From Vibrio lentus (GTDB lineage: Bacteria; Pseudomonadota; Gammaproteobacteria; Enterobacterales; Vibrionaceae): 64,000 nucleotides of DNA. Position 1 is the first letter of the stretch, and each line of letters opens with the position of its first letter. The notes under the pieces are model-generated. The model saw nothing but the letters and a program-made list of their open reading frames with translations, ran no database searches and had not been told where the DNA came from. Below are positions 16,434-25,348 of the stretch, one piece after another. The position numbers and the translations under genes were made by a program. The DNA lies in NCBI RefSeq assembly GCF_002875945.1, contig NZ_MCZK01000144.1:62184-126183 (forward strand), read 5' to 3'.

Positions 16434-17314
16434 CCTTTATCTAGTTCACTACTAAGCAGGGAAAAGTGATCACTTAAATGATGCTTTCCCACGCATGGCG
16501 CAATGGCATCACCTTCCATTGCGCTCAAGAAAAATTCCGCAGGTCCTACTCGACTTTCCGGTAGTCGTCTTATCACGCATAAAGCCAGTTTCCTCACCCA
16601 GTCGGGAATGTACGTGATTCGCGCCGTTTTACCCTGAGATTGAAAAGCAAGCTCTGTTATTTGTGTTGCACTGAGGATATCAGGCCCGCCCACATCCAAC
16701 TCTTTTTCGGTACGAGGCAGCGAAGCCAAGATAAAGTCGGCTAAATCTATGCCATGAATTGCATTCAAACGAACATTTCCTGAACCAAATAGGTGCACCC
16801 TTCCCGACTTCGCCATGTTGTAGAACTCTTCGATGTCGGCAAAAAATCCATTCGGACGAATCACACAAGGTGCTAAATATTCAGATGCCAATAATCGACG
16901 AGCAAAGCGTTCTTTTGCTTCAAGCAAGCGAACGTTTTTAATCACATTCGCCCTAAATGCCGAGACATAAACAAACTTTCTAACGCCTGCTCGTTCAGCT
17001 TCTTCTAACAGGTTGAGATTGGCTTGATAGTCCACATCCATGTAGCTCAATCCCTCTTTCTGACGTGTGATACCAACACAAGAGATGACGATATCCACTT
17101 CGTCACAACAACCTTTCAGGCTATCGGCATCGGTCACTTGAGCAATCTGGATTTGATAGTCACTCAAGCCGAGATCTTTCAATTTTTCAGCACTGCGAGC
17201 CTGAGCTTTGAAATCAGCATCACACGCTTGCAACGCTTCGATAAGATGACGACCTAAGTATCCTGTCGCGCCAGCCACTAGAATTCGGCTCTTGGGCTCA
17301 TTCGTTACATTCAT
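16430..17314 (-). CDS. Atypical NAD(P)-binding SDR family protein
   Basis: 294 residues. The Rossmann motif GATGYLGRHLIEAL lies near residue 15, then DIVISCVGITRQ and YVSAFRANV, as in atypical SDRs of the NmrA / complex-I NDUFA9-like type, which often lack the YxxxK catalytic pair. It may be a redox sensor or reductase. It is transcribed after the membrane-protein gene 17368-17967, separated by a 17-bp tandem array. The array supplies a GAGG ten bases before this ATG. Confidence 0.8.
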   Translation of the reverse strand: MNVTNEPKSRILVAGATGYLGRHLIEALQACDADFKAQARSAEKLKDLGLSDYQIQIAQVTDADSLKGCCDEVDIVISCVGITRQKEGLSYMDVDYQANLNLLEEAERAGVRKFVYVSAFRANVIKNVRLLEAKERFARRLLASEYLAPCVIRPNGFFADIEEFYNMAKSGRVHLFGSGNVRLNAIHGIDLADFILASLPRTEKELDVGGPDILSATQITELAFQSQGKTARITYIPDWVRKLALCVIRRLPESRVGPAEFFLSAMEGDAIAPCVGKHHLSDHFSLLSSELDKG

Positions 17315-17319
17315 TTATA

Positions 17320-17370
17320 GACAGCCTCATTGATTAAACAGCCTCATTCATTAAACAGCCTCATTCATTA
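17320..17370. repeat. Three 17-bp direct repeats between two genes of one operon
   Basis: Read on the minus strand: TAATGAATGAGGCTGTT twice, then TAATCAATGAGGCTGTC. The first TAA (17370-17368) is the stop of the membrane-protein gene, and the upstream coding end AACGAAGCCGTC looks like a degenerate extra unit. Each unit carries TGAGG, a potential ribosome site for the following SDR gene. Confidence 0.95.
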
Positions 17371-17967
17371 GACGGCTTCGTTTTCCGGACGGTAAGGTTC
17401 TTCTCGCAGAATGTGGCTGATTAATAACTTCAAATAGAACACAGGTAAGAACCACTCTAAGCCGACAGGGGATTCGACGACATAAAGCGATAAGATTAAG
17501 CTCAGTGTATACAAAATCAAGGCAACAGGGCGCTGAAGGTAGAGTGCAGTTTTCAGTACCAAGGCACATGCCAACATCATGTAACCACCCGTCACCGCTA
17601 CCCACATCAGGTTCAAATCCAAGAACAACCAACTGAATACTGTTAACTGAATGAAGTGAATGGCGATAAAGGTCATGTGTTGCTTAAAACCTTCCCCTTC
17701 TCTGTGAAACCAACGCTTCGCACTTGATGTTGCATTGGTGATCACACCACCCAACATGTCGATAGTTAACAGTACCGCTGCTAGGTATTGTCCCCAAGAC
17801 CAGCCCAACTCTGCATGGTTGGCATAAGCCGCAATAAGCGCACCCGCTATGAACGGAATGTACAGTTGCAGGTTCTTCTCTGCCGATGTCGCACCCGGCC
17901 CGATAAATTTATCTAGCCCGCCTAAGAAGCCCGCTCTGAATGGGGGTAGGTTCCAATCAATTCTCAT
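17368..17967 (-). CDS. Conserved integral membrane protein of unknown function
   Basis: 199 residues with about five or six hydrophobic helices (around 37-50, 62-78, 98-117, 120-138, 142-160, 168-187) and a charged C-terminus EEPYRPENEAV. I do not recognise the family. It is first in a two-gene unit with the SDR protein and divergent from a TetR regulator, which is the likely controller. Confidence 0.7.
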   Translation of the reverse strand: MRIDWNLPPFRAGFLGGLDKFIGPGATSAEKNLQLYIPFIAGALIAAYANHAELGWSWGQYLAAVLLTIDMLGGVITNATSSAKRWFHREGEGFKQHMTFIAIHFIQLTVFSWLFLDLNLMWVAVTGGYMMLACALVLKTALYLQRPVALILYTLSLILSLYVVESPVGLEWFLPVFYLKLLISHILREEPYRPENEAV

Positions 17968-18169
17968 AGTTACCTCGAATAATCGTCGTTTAATTTTTAT
18001 TTAGAACACTTGGTCTTTTTAAATTAGATCGAAGTTTAACCGCTGTAAAGAATTATTTTGACTACTTGGACTAATTTAAACTAAAATGACACTCATCAGC
18101 TGCATTAAGCTATTGCTTCAGTTGCCTAAATTGACTGAACCTTCAATTATTGAATTCCGAGGAAGACTC

Positions 18170-18715
18170 ATGCCAAAGATCGTCGATCATGACCAAAGAC
18201 GCGAAGAGATCGCACTGAAAGCCGCAGGTGTGTTTTTGGAGTTTGGTTATAAAGAACTGGGAATGAGACAGCTGTGCTCGCACCTCAACATGAGCAAAAG
18301 CGCGGTTTATCACTATTACAAAAGTAAAGATGAGCTGTTCAAGGCTGCGACCGAAGCGATTGTTCGACACGATAGCGGTAACCTCGCCGACTTGCCTCTA
18401 GCTGTGGATGCAACCACTGAGCAGAAGATTGAAAACTTCGTCCATATCTTTCAGGCGATAGAATCACGTCACTTCCAAGAAATGAAATTGGTCTTTGATT
18501 ACATTGATGTGATTGGTCAAGAAGCTGTGGCTGAAGATGCCAGCATCGAGATCGCCAACAATAAGTATCAACAACTGCTCGCCCATTACATTGATGCCGA
18601 GAATGCGATTGAGCTATATAGCATCCTCATCGGCCTGCTGACACACCAAACACTGTGTGGTGGAAAGCTTGAACCTGAGTATGTGCGTTCCGTGGCAAGC
18701 AAATACTTAGCCTAA
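18170..18715 (+). CDS. TetR-family transcriptional regulator
   Basis: 181 residues from ATG 18170, with GAGGAAG at 18158-18164. A frame beginning 28 codons earlier (18086) lacks a ribosome site and precedes the usual TetR start. N-terminal HTH: IALKAAGVFLEFGYKELGMRQL and HLNMSKSAVYHYYKSKDELF. The C-terminal ligand domain is unassigned. It is divergent from the membrane-protein/SDR pair. Confidence 0.87.
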   Translation: MPKIVDHDQRREEIALKAAGVFLEFGYKELGMRQLCSHLNMSKSAVYHYYKSKDELFKAATEAIVRHDSGNLADLPLAVDATTEQKIENFVHIFQAIESRHFQEMKLVFDYIDVIGQEAVAEDASIEIANNKYQQLLAHYIDAENAIELYSILIGLLTHQTLCGGKLEPEYVRSVASKYLA

Positions 18716-18830
18716 CCGGTTTCTCGAAAAGTAAGAACATAGCTAAAAAATATCAAAGGCTTAGTTACTCTATGCGGTTCAAGTGAAGCGATCACTTATC
18801 AAGCACAACCAAACACCCCTTTACTAGAAC

Positions 18831-18864
18831 GAACGTTCAGCATAAAATATTGAACATATGTTCA
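18831..18864. promoter_or_regulatory. Candidate TetR operators upstream of 18884
   Basis: TGAACATATGTTCA (18851-18864) is a perfect 14-bp palindrome 19 bp before the ATG, and GAACGTTC (18831-18838) is a second, shorter one built of the same GAAC/GTTC half-sites. Autoregulation by the adjacent TetR protein is likely. Confidence 0.7.
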
Positions 18865-18883
18865 GATTAATGAAGTAGATGTT

Positions 18884-19468
18884 ATGGCCAAGACCGCGAA
18901 GTTCGATAGACAAGATGTAGTAGATAAAGCAACGAACCTATATTGGGAAAAGGGCTTCCACGCGACATCTATGCGCAACCTGCAAGACGTGATTGATATG
19001 CGTCCGGGTAGCATCTACGCGACGTTTGGTAGCAAAGAAGGTCTGTTTAAAGAGACATTGGCTCGCTATACCGAACTTGGCATCCTCAATCTGAACCGTT
19101 TCCGTAGCGAAACTGATTCTCCGATCAAAGCGCTCGAAAACTTCGTAAAACGTGCTGTGGTCGAATCAAAACAAAGCTCACCAAATGGCATGTGTATGCT
19201 GGCAAAAACGGTCGCAGAACTGACTGATGAACACGCAGAGTTATTAGAAGAAGCGAAGAAATCACTGAAGATCATGGAAAGTGAGTTCGCTAAGCTGATT
19301 TCAGAAGCTCAAGAGCTAGGTGAGATAAGCAAAGAGCGCGAACCTACTCAACTTGCTCGTCATGTTCAGGTTCAAATCGCAGGCCTGCGCACCTACGCGA
19401 AAACCTGTGACGATATCGATTTGCTTAACTCAATGGTTGAAGACGTATTTAAGTACCACCCTTTTTAA
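18884..19468 (+). CDS. TetR-family transcriptional regulator
   Basis: 194 residues. HTH region: VVDKATNLYWEKGFHATSMRNL and MRPGSIYATFGSKEGLFKETL, close to the AefR/AcuR-like branch that often controls reactive-aldehyde or biofilm genes. C-terminal domain (residues about 80-190) contains GMCMLAKTVAEL, a motif shared by this branch. No obvious target is adjacent except itself. Confidence 0.88.
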   Translation: MAKTAKFDRQDVVDKATNLYWEKGFHATSMRNLQDVIDMRPGSIYATFGSKEGLFKETLARYTELGILNLNRFRSETDSPIKALENFVKRAVVESKQSSPNGMCMLAKTVAELTDEHAELLEEAKKSLKIMESEFAKLISEAQELGEISKEREPTQLARHVQVQIAGLRTYAKTCDDIDLLNSMVEDVFKYHPF

Positions 19469-19578
19469 GAGCTAAACTTATCTATTGGAAAGCCATACAA
19501 AAAGACTCCACTTTCACCTTAACAGGTCTAGAGCGGAGTATTTTTAGTTTGGAACCGATAAACTTTGCGGTCTAAGGA

Positions 19579-21444
19579 TTACACCTTTCTCATGATCAAC
19601 ACTTGCGCATTAAGCATCGCCTCTTTGGTGCTGACATCTAAGGTTTTAACGTTCGCGAAGCGCTCGACCTCTTTGATCGCCACATCGTGAGCGAAGATCA
19701 CCAACCTCGCCCTTTCTATGTCTTTTTGTGTGATGCGATTACCTATCCCGTTGGCACCCTGTGTTTCGACTTTAATCCGAACCCCAAGATGATGCGCCGC
19801 CTTTTCCAAAGACTTAGCCGCTAGGAAAGTGTGGGCAACACCAGATGGACAAGACGTGATCGCGAGTACATCCGCTTGCCCTTCTTCTGTCACCGAACCA
19901 CCCGCAAACTGATTAGAGCGAGCCTCACCTTCTACCACATTCTTTTTCAGCAGTATCACGATTAAAGCCGTAGTTAGTGCTCCCGCGAGTGTGCCAATGA
20001 TGTAGCCAATTTTGCCATCCACCACAGGTAAAACAATCCAACCGCCCCATGGTGCATGATTGACTACATGGAACATAAAGCCGACCACGTTACCGACAAT
20101 ACCACCAGCCACAACTGCAGGCAGAACACGTGCAGGGTCGGCGGCTGCAAAGGGAATCGCACCTTCACTGATGCCGATCATTCCCATGATCCCCGCTGCT
20201 TTTCCGGCTTCGCGTTCATCGCGTTTGAATTTCTTCGGTGATATGAAAGTCGCCAATGCCATACCGAGTGGTGGCGTACAAATCGCAATGCCAACGCCGC
20301 CCATTAACCAAGGCTGGGTATTCACCTGCGTTTGAGCAAACAGCGTTGCAACCTTGTTGATCGGGCCGCCCATATCAAAGGCCGTCATCGCACCCAAAAT
20401 ACTGCCGAGCACCATTTTTCCCGAGCCCGCCATGCCCGTGAGCATTTGGTTCATCTCAAGCATAACCTGAGCTATCGGAGAGCCAATCACCCACATCACC
20501 GCGCCACAAGTGACGAAAGTGCCGACTAATGGATAGATGAAGATAGAACTCAGCGAGATCATGCTGTCTGGCAGTTTGATCTTCTTAAGTAGATTCACCA
20601 CAAAGCCCGCAAAGAAACCGACCACTATCGCCCCAAGAAAGCCTGTGTTGTATTGATTCACCGCAACCCAAGAACCAATCATACCTGGCGCTAAACCCGG
20701 TTTGTCGGCCATCGAATACGCGATGTAACCGCCCAGCACCGCAGTAAACAGCGTTAAACCTGCGATGCCCATCTGCGCGATGTCTGCCAGAACACCGCTC
20801 TCAGGTACAGCGCCGTGACCCGACATCATCACCGACAGAGACAACAGGACTCCGCCCGCGACCACGAATGGGATCATGTGTGACGTGCCGTACAGCAGGT
20901 GTTCTTTGAGACGATTAAGAGATTGAGCCCAAGGGCTGAGTGGTTCGACGTAAACTTCATTATAGTTTGAGGCGTAACTATCGAACGATTCAGAATTAGC
21001 TTCGAGAAACAGCTCTTGAGCTTCCTCTACAGACTCAACCGCCTTTAATTTTGTAACAAAGTCATCTTCAATCAGTTTGGTCGAGATCTGAGCCAGTACC
21101 TCGATATGATGGTCATCGTTGTTATCTGGTGAAGCAAGCATGAAAAACACATCAGACAGCTCACCGCCATCAGCACCATAATCAATACCCGTTCGGCTAA
21201 TCCCAACCGCAACGGCAGGTTTAGCTACAGCAGTACTTTTCGCGTGTGGAATGGCGATACCATCATCAAAGCCCGTGTTACCGATGGCTTCACGCTTCCA
21301 GATGTCATCAAGGAATTCACTTTTATTGGAAAGCTTACCAGAACGGTCGAGCAGCTCGACAAGCTCTTCAAATACCGCCTGTTTTGAGTCTGCCTGTAGT
21401 TCCAAGCAGATAATCTCGGGCTCGATAATGTCAGTGATATCCAT
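19579..21444 (-). CDS. PTS fructose/mannose-family permease, domain order IIA-IIC-IIB
   Basis: 621 residues. IIA occupies about 1-150 with active His67 in GIAIPHAKS. IIC occupies about 175-490, with multiple helices and the AFDMGGPINKVATLFAQTQ and GISEGAIPFAAADP signatures. IIB follows at about 520-621 with its phosphocysteine in ITSCPSGVAHTF. It phosphorylates a hexose while importing it across the inner membrane. The order A-C-B differs from the A-B-C protein at 26567. The IIC-IIB part is strongly similar to the C-B protein at 30519, so the two are paralogues. It is divergent from the lone IIB gene at 21765. Sugar specificity is not decided by sequence. Confidence 0.9.
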   Translation of the reverse strand: MDITDIIEPEIICLELQADSKQAVFEELVELLDRSGKLSNKSEFLDDIWKREAIGNTGFDDGIAIPHAKSTAVAKPAVAVGISRTGIDYGADGGELSDVFFMLASPDNNDDHHIEVLAQISTKLIEDDFVTKLKAVESVEEAQELFLEANSESFDSYASNYNEVYVEPLSPWAQSLNRLKEHLLYGTSHMIPFVVAGGVLLSLSVMMSGHGAVPESGVLADIAQMGIAGLTLFTAVLGGYIAYSMADKPGLAPGMIGSWVAVNQYNTGFLGAIVVGFFAGFVVNLLKKIKLPDSMISLSSIFIYPLVGTFVTCGAVMWVIGSPIAQVMLEMNQMLTGMAGSGKMVLGSILGAMTAFDMGGPINKVATLFAQTQVNTQPWLMGGVGIAICTPPLGMALATFISPKKFKRDEREAGKAAGIMGMIGISEGAIPFAAADPARVLPAVVAGGIVGNVVGFMFHVVNHAPWGGWIVLPVVDGKIGYIIGTLAGALTTALIVILLKKNVVEGEARSNQFAGGSVTEEGQADVLAITSCPSGVAHTFLAAKSLEKAAHHLGVRIKVETQGANGIGNRITQKDIERARLVIFAHDVAIKEVERFANVKTLDVSTKEAMLNAQVLIMRKV

Positions 21445-21764
21445 GTGCTGCCTCGTCCGAGTACCAATTTGAGTGAATGAGATAAAGAGGTTAATAAGAT
21501 GAAAAGATTAACGGTGTGGGGGCACTCAATATATAGGACGAAAGGTGCATTAACTAGATTATTGTAACCAAGAACTCAGAGTGTGACGTCCACCTTAGAA
21601 TAAAAAACGGCAATCCATAAAATCCACAGAACCCATAACAATATCGCCCCTCCCCTATGCGAGCTTTCCATACTGGATTTCTCATGCAAGATAGCTTTTG
21701 CAAAATAGCTTCTGAAAGGTAGCTTATGTAACGTAACAGGGACGAGATTAAGCCGAGAATAATA
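21445..21764. other. Divergent regulatory gap in the PTS cluster
   Basis: 320 bp between the A-C-B permease and the lone IIB gene. No ORF looks real. Its right end holds three 14-bp spaced repeats listed separately. Confidence 0.4.
21692..21733 (+). repeat. Three 14-bp direct repeats upstream of the IIB gene
   Basis: TAGCTTTTGCAAAA, TAGCTTCTGAAAGG and TAGCTTATGTAACG start at 21692, 21706 and 21720. The common TAGCTT is spaced every 14 bp, 32 bp before the ATG. Confidence 0.7.
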
Positions 21765-22067
21765 ATGAGAATTGTAGCGGTAACTGCGTGCCCTACAGGC
21801 ATTGCACACACCTATATGGCAGCTGATGCTTTAAATAAAACAGCCCCTAAATTCAACGTTTCAATCAAAGTTGAAACACAAGGCGCTATGGGTATTGAAA
21901 ACTTACTCTCTGCACAGGACATTAGCCTCGCAGACAAGGTGTTGATCGTCTCTGATATCGACATTGAACAGCCAAGTCGCTTCGACCCAGCTAAAACCTT
22001 ATTCATTCCCATGGAAGAGGTATTGTTGAGTGTCGATAAAGTCTTTATTAAGCATTGTCGAACCTAA
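21765..22067 (+). CDS. PTS fructose-type IIB protein, stand-alone
   Basis: 100 residues, a single IIB domain with phosphocysteine Cys9 in AVTACPTGIAHTY and the IKVETQGAMGIEN segment. It takes phosphate from a IIA domain and hands it to sugar on a IIC. No IIC is in its transcript. The next gene, seven bases on, encodes an HPr-like/IIA fusion, so the pair may supply phosphotransfer to one of the neighbouring permeases or act in regulation. Resembles the IIB of the V. cholerae VC1820-VC1827 cluster. Confidence 0.88.
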   Translation: MRIVAVTACPTGIAHTYMAADALNKTAPKFNVSIKVETQGAMGIENLLSAQDISLADKVLIVSDIDIEQPSRFDPAKTLFIPMEEVLLSVDKVFIKHCRT

Positions 22068-22074
22068 ACCTTTC

Positions 22075-22848
22075 ATGAACGAATATCAGATCACCTTCTT
22101 CGTTGACGATCCTGCAGCTAACTCACACGTCGCGCAGCCACTTAGCCGTTTGGCAAAGAAATTCAAAAGTACCATCCGTATTATCAATATCACTCAAAAC
22201 CGAACGGCTGATCTCTCCAAATCTGTTGCGATGTTGCAAGTGGGTTTACTTCGTGGTGATTTGTGTCAGATCACCGCCATTGGCATCGATGCCGAGCTAG
22301 CGTGTTTCGTTCTTAAAGATGTGATTGCTGAGCATTACGCTATGGTCGGCTCGCAAGTGAACCATGAGTTCTCGAAGGACTTAATCCAACGCATGCCGCA
22401 GATATGTCCACCTTGTGACATCAAGTGGCACCATGCCAAAGCACAAACTCAACTGACCAAATTTGAGTGCTTGAAAGGGCTCGCTCACCTCGTTTACCCA
22501 CAAGACCCAGATGAGCTGATTCTTGCCTTTATTAAGCGAGAGGAACGCTCGTCTACGTGTGTATCACCGGGGATCGCACTGCCACATGTAATGTTTGAAT
22601 CAACTCAGGATCTTTCGATTGCAGTCATTGTCAGTGATGACCCGATTGATTGGGCTTCACGCATTGGTGAGGTGCACGTTGCTATCGCTTTGGTATTGCC
22701 AACGAAGCCACAGCGAGAGCATATTGTGGCGGCCACCAACCTAACCAGAAACCTGCTCCATGATCAGGTCAACGAGCGTTTACAAAAGACTCGAAGCAGC
22801 GTCGACCTACAAGCCCTATTGATGTACATCTCTTCACGCCTGATTTAG
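22075..22848 (+). CDS. HPr-like domain fused to PTS IIA (fructose type)
   Basis: 257 residues from ATG 22075 (an in-frame GTG at 22030 overlapping the previous gene is less likely). Residues 5-90 align with HPr: SHVAQPLSRLAKKFKSTIRI resembles the HARPA...VK active-site helix with one extra residue, and SKSVAMLQVGLLRGDLCQITAIG matches the SLFKLQTLGL...G segment around regulatory Ser46. The HxRP motif is therefore degenerate (His18, Gln21). Residues about 115-257 are a IIA domain with active His171 in IALPHVMF. The order HPr-IIA is the reverse of FruB, which is IIA-HPr. Function may be phosphotransfer or a regulatory one. Confidence 0.75.
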   Translation: MNEYQITFFVDDPAANSHVAQPLSRLAKKFKSTIRIINITQNRTADLSKSVAMLQVGLLRGDLCQITAIGIDAELACFVLKDVIAEHYAMVGSQVNHEFSKDLIQRMPQICPPCDIKWHHAKAQTQLTKFECLKGLAHLVYPQDPDELILAFIKREERSSTCVSPGIALPHVMFESTQDLSIAVIVSDDPIDWASRIGEVHVAIALVLPTKPQREHIVAATNLTRNLLHDQVNERLQKTRSSVDLQALLMYISSRLI

Positions 22849-22934
22849 TTCTTCTCTCTCTTTTAAATTCAATTTATTAATCAACTAAGTTATTCACTCC
22901 ATTAGTTGTAATCTCCATTGTTCGCACAATAAAA

Positions 22935-22962
22935 AACGGCTGAGCAATCACGCTCAGCCGTT
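22935..22962. terminator. Terminator between HPr-IIA and the symporter gene
   Basis: AACGGCTGAGC / GCTCAGCCGTT, perfect 11-bp stem with loop AATCAC. Six A on the left give a T-run for the minus-strand symporter gene; the right side is T-rich for the plus strand. Confidence 0.88.
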
Positions 22963-22996
22963 CTATTCTAAATTGCTTTCTTGTAAGTTTAGTTAC

Positions 22997-24775
22997 CTAA
23001 GCCGTTTTGTTCTCTTGTTTCGCATCTTCCACCGAGTCGTCCACGGCTTTCACCAGCATCAGACCAACGATGAATACGATACCGCCACACAGTACGAACA
23101 TCATTCTTCCCCAGAATGGGTTAGGTAGAGCAAACATCGCCATTACTGCCACACCAGACACTGCAATCAGTGAACCCAGCATGTAACGTTGTTTGTTATC
23201 CAGTTTCTTCTGCGCTGTTGATTCAGAAACCAACGGTGTCGCAAGGTTGTTGAAGAAGGTATCAACATCTTTCTGACGAGTCGCTTCTAGTGGTTTGTAG
23301 AACAAAGTCGACAGAATGAAGAAGCCACCTGTAAACGTTAAGTGAGCAATCAGACCTACCGCTACTTTCAAGTCAGACCATTCACGGCCTGTTAGCGGCT
23401 CTAGGTTGAACCAGTTTTGTAGCATTTCAGCGGTAATAACGAAGCCTACGATGTAAGACACAATCGCGCCAACCACTAGCGTGCCCCAACCTGCCCAGTC
23501 CGGAGTCTTTTTAATGAAGAAGCCACAGAATGCTGGAATCGTCATTGGGAAACCGATTAATGCACCCACGTACATCATGGTATCGAACAGGCTCAAACCT
23601 TTCAGCGAGTTGATAAACAGTGCGATAAGGATGATAGCGACACCGAAGACCGAAGACATCAACTTAGACACAACCATCAACTCTTTCTCTGTCGCGTTTG
23701 GACGAAGAATCGGTTGGTAGAAGTTGATAACAAAGATACCTGAGTTACGGTTTAAACCTGAGTCCATTGAAGACATGGTTGCTGCAAACATCGCTGCAAT
23801 TAGAAGCCCTACCATACCTGCTGGCATGTATTGCTCTACAAAGTATAGGTAAGCAAAGTCGCCCGCTTTAGAGCCTGCATCTGGATAATGCGCCGCAAGG
23901 TCAATGCCTTGTCCAGCGACAAACCAAGGTGGCATGAACCAAATGATTGGACCGATTGTCATCAGAATACATGCCAACAGAGCCGCTTTCTTCGCGTTCT
24001 TTGAGTCTTTTGCCGCTAGGTAACGGTAAGAGTTCAACATGTTGTTGGTGATACTGAACTGCTTGAAGAAGATGAAGAATGCCCAGATTCCGAAGATGCT
24101 TACGTAGTTCAGATTGTTACCAGAAACGAATGATGCGCCTTCTGCTACAGGGAAGTCATTAATGATCTCAGTAACACCGCCACCTTGCACAATAGCGACC
24201 GCAGCACACGTTACTGTTACCGCCATGATGATGACCATCTGCATGAAGTCAGATGCGATAACCGCCCATGAACCACCAGTCACCGACATAACAAGTACAA
24301 CAAGACCGGTTAGAACGATGGTTGTCGTCATATCGAAGCCAAAGATGCCCGATGCGATAATCGCCAAACCGTTCAGCCAGATACCCGCAGAAACAATACT
24401 GTTCGGCATGCCAGACCAAGTAAACACTTGCTCGTTGAAGCTACCAAAACGCATACGAATCGCGTCAATTGGCGTGACTACACGCAGCTGACGGAATTTC
24501 GGAGCGAAGTACAGGTAGTTCATCAGGTAACCAAAGGCGTTCGCTAAGAAGATAACCGCGACAGCCATACCATCGGCATACGCTTTACCTGCTGCGCCAG
24601 TGAAGGTCCAAGCACTGAACTGAGTCATAAACGCAGTCGCGCCAACCATCCACCAAAGCATGTTACCGCCCCCGCGGAAATAATCACTGGTTGTACTGGT
24701 GAACGTTCTAAACATCCAACCTATTGCGATAAGGAAAAGGAAATAAATTCCTACGATCAGAGTATTGAGTTCCAT
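22997..24775 (-). CDS. Sodium:solute symporter (SSS family)
   Basis: 592 residues with about 14-15 helices. MELNTLIVGIYFLFLIAIG, SDYFRGGGNMLWWMVGATAF and AAMFAATMSSMDSGLNRNSG are SSS signatures, the last being the sodium-site region. The length and the long C-terminal part fit sugar or uronate symporters; marine vibrios use such proteins for alginate oligomers, but no lyase gene lies nearby. It is embedded in the PTS cluster next to the AraC gene, which suggests a sugar substrate. Assignment to a particular sugar is not possible. Confidence 0.87.
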   Translation of the reverse strand: MELNTLIVGIYFLFLIAIGWMFRTFTSTTSDYFRGGGNMLWWMVGATAFMTQFSAWTFTGAAGKAYADGMAVAVIFLANAFGYLMNYLYFAPKFRQLRVVTPIDAIRMRFGSFNEQVFTWSGMPNSIVSAGIWLNGLAIIASGIFGFDMTTTIVLTGLVVLVMSVTGGSWAVIASDFMQMVIIMAVTVTCAAVAIVQGGGVTEIINDFPVAEGASFVSGNNLNYVSIFGIWAFFIFFKQFSITNNMLNSYRYLAAKDSKNAKKAALLACILMTIGPIIWFMPPWFVAGQGIDLAAHYPDAGSKAGDFAYLYFVEQYMPAGMVGLLIAAMFAATMSSMDSGLNRNSGIFVINFYQPILRPNATEKELMVVSKLMSSVFGVAIILIALFINSLKGLSLFDTMMYVGALIGFPMTIPAFCGFFIKKTPDWAGWGTLVVGAIVSYIVGFVITAEMLQNWFNLEPLTGREWSDLKVAVGLIAHLTFTGGFFILSTLFYKPLEATRQKDVDTFFNNLATPLVSESTAQKKLDNKQRYMLGSLIAVSGVAVMAMFALPNPFWGRMMFVLCGGIVFIVGLMLVKAVDDSVEDAKQENKTA

Positions 24776-25348
24776 GTATAAGTCTTCTTTATTATTAATA
24801 TCTGAAGAGCATATTATCCGTAGAAATTTTAATTTGTAGTATTATAAGTCAAGATTGTGGTAAGCCGTATAAACCTGAATATTTAATTTTTAGACCTGAA
24901 TTACATGTTAGTTAACAAAGAATATAATGCTATAAACTAAACATTAAAAATCAATAGATTACAGACATTTCAATCAGTAAGTCAACCAACAACAACGGGC
25001 TTTTATCGTCTCGATAAATGAATTTGAATTTACTTTAAAACCATTTAATGCACCCATTTTATATCTAAGCCCTTAGACGTTTAATCCCATTAATAGAGAG
25101 CGAAAAATAATAAGCAACTCGCAAAACCAAACCTTGTTGTTATTAATTGGAGCTATATAGAGAGTCGCAATAAATACACAAATATCAAAGAAAGGTTTGA
25201 TAATAGATAAGGAAAACAGTCGAGAAGAGAAAGCTTAAAAGAAAACAGGGAACATATTGATCACCACCACACAGAGTCAGTTGTGATGACCAAGTCATAC
25301 AAAATTCGCTCGTCTAAAATCAGATCGAGAAGATAATTTGAAACAGTA
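24776..25348. other. 573-bp gap without a gene
   Basis: AT-rich DNA between the symporter start and the AraC gene end. It must contain the symporter promoter. A short perfect hairpin, TTTATCG-TCT-CGATAAA (25002-25018), is visible, but no promoter, ORF or RNA gene could be supported. Confidence 0.4.

Noticed and set aside
19501..19545. Terminator after the second TetR gene
   Set aside because: ACTCC/GGAGT arms are short and the loop long; not convincing.
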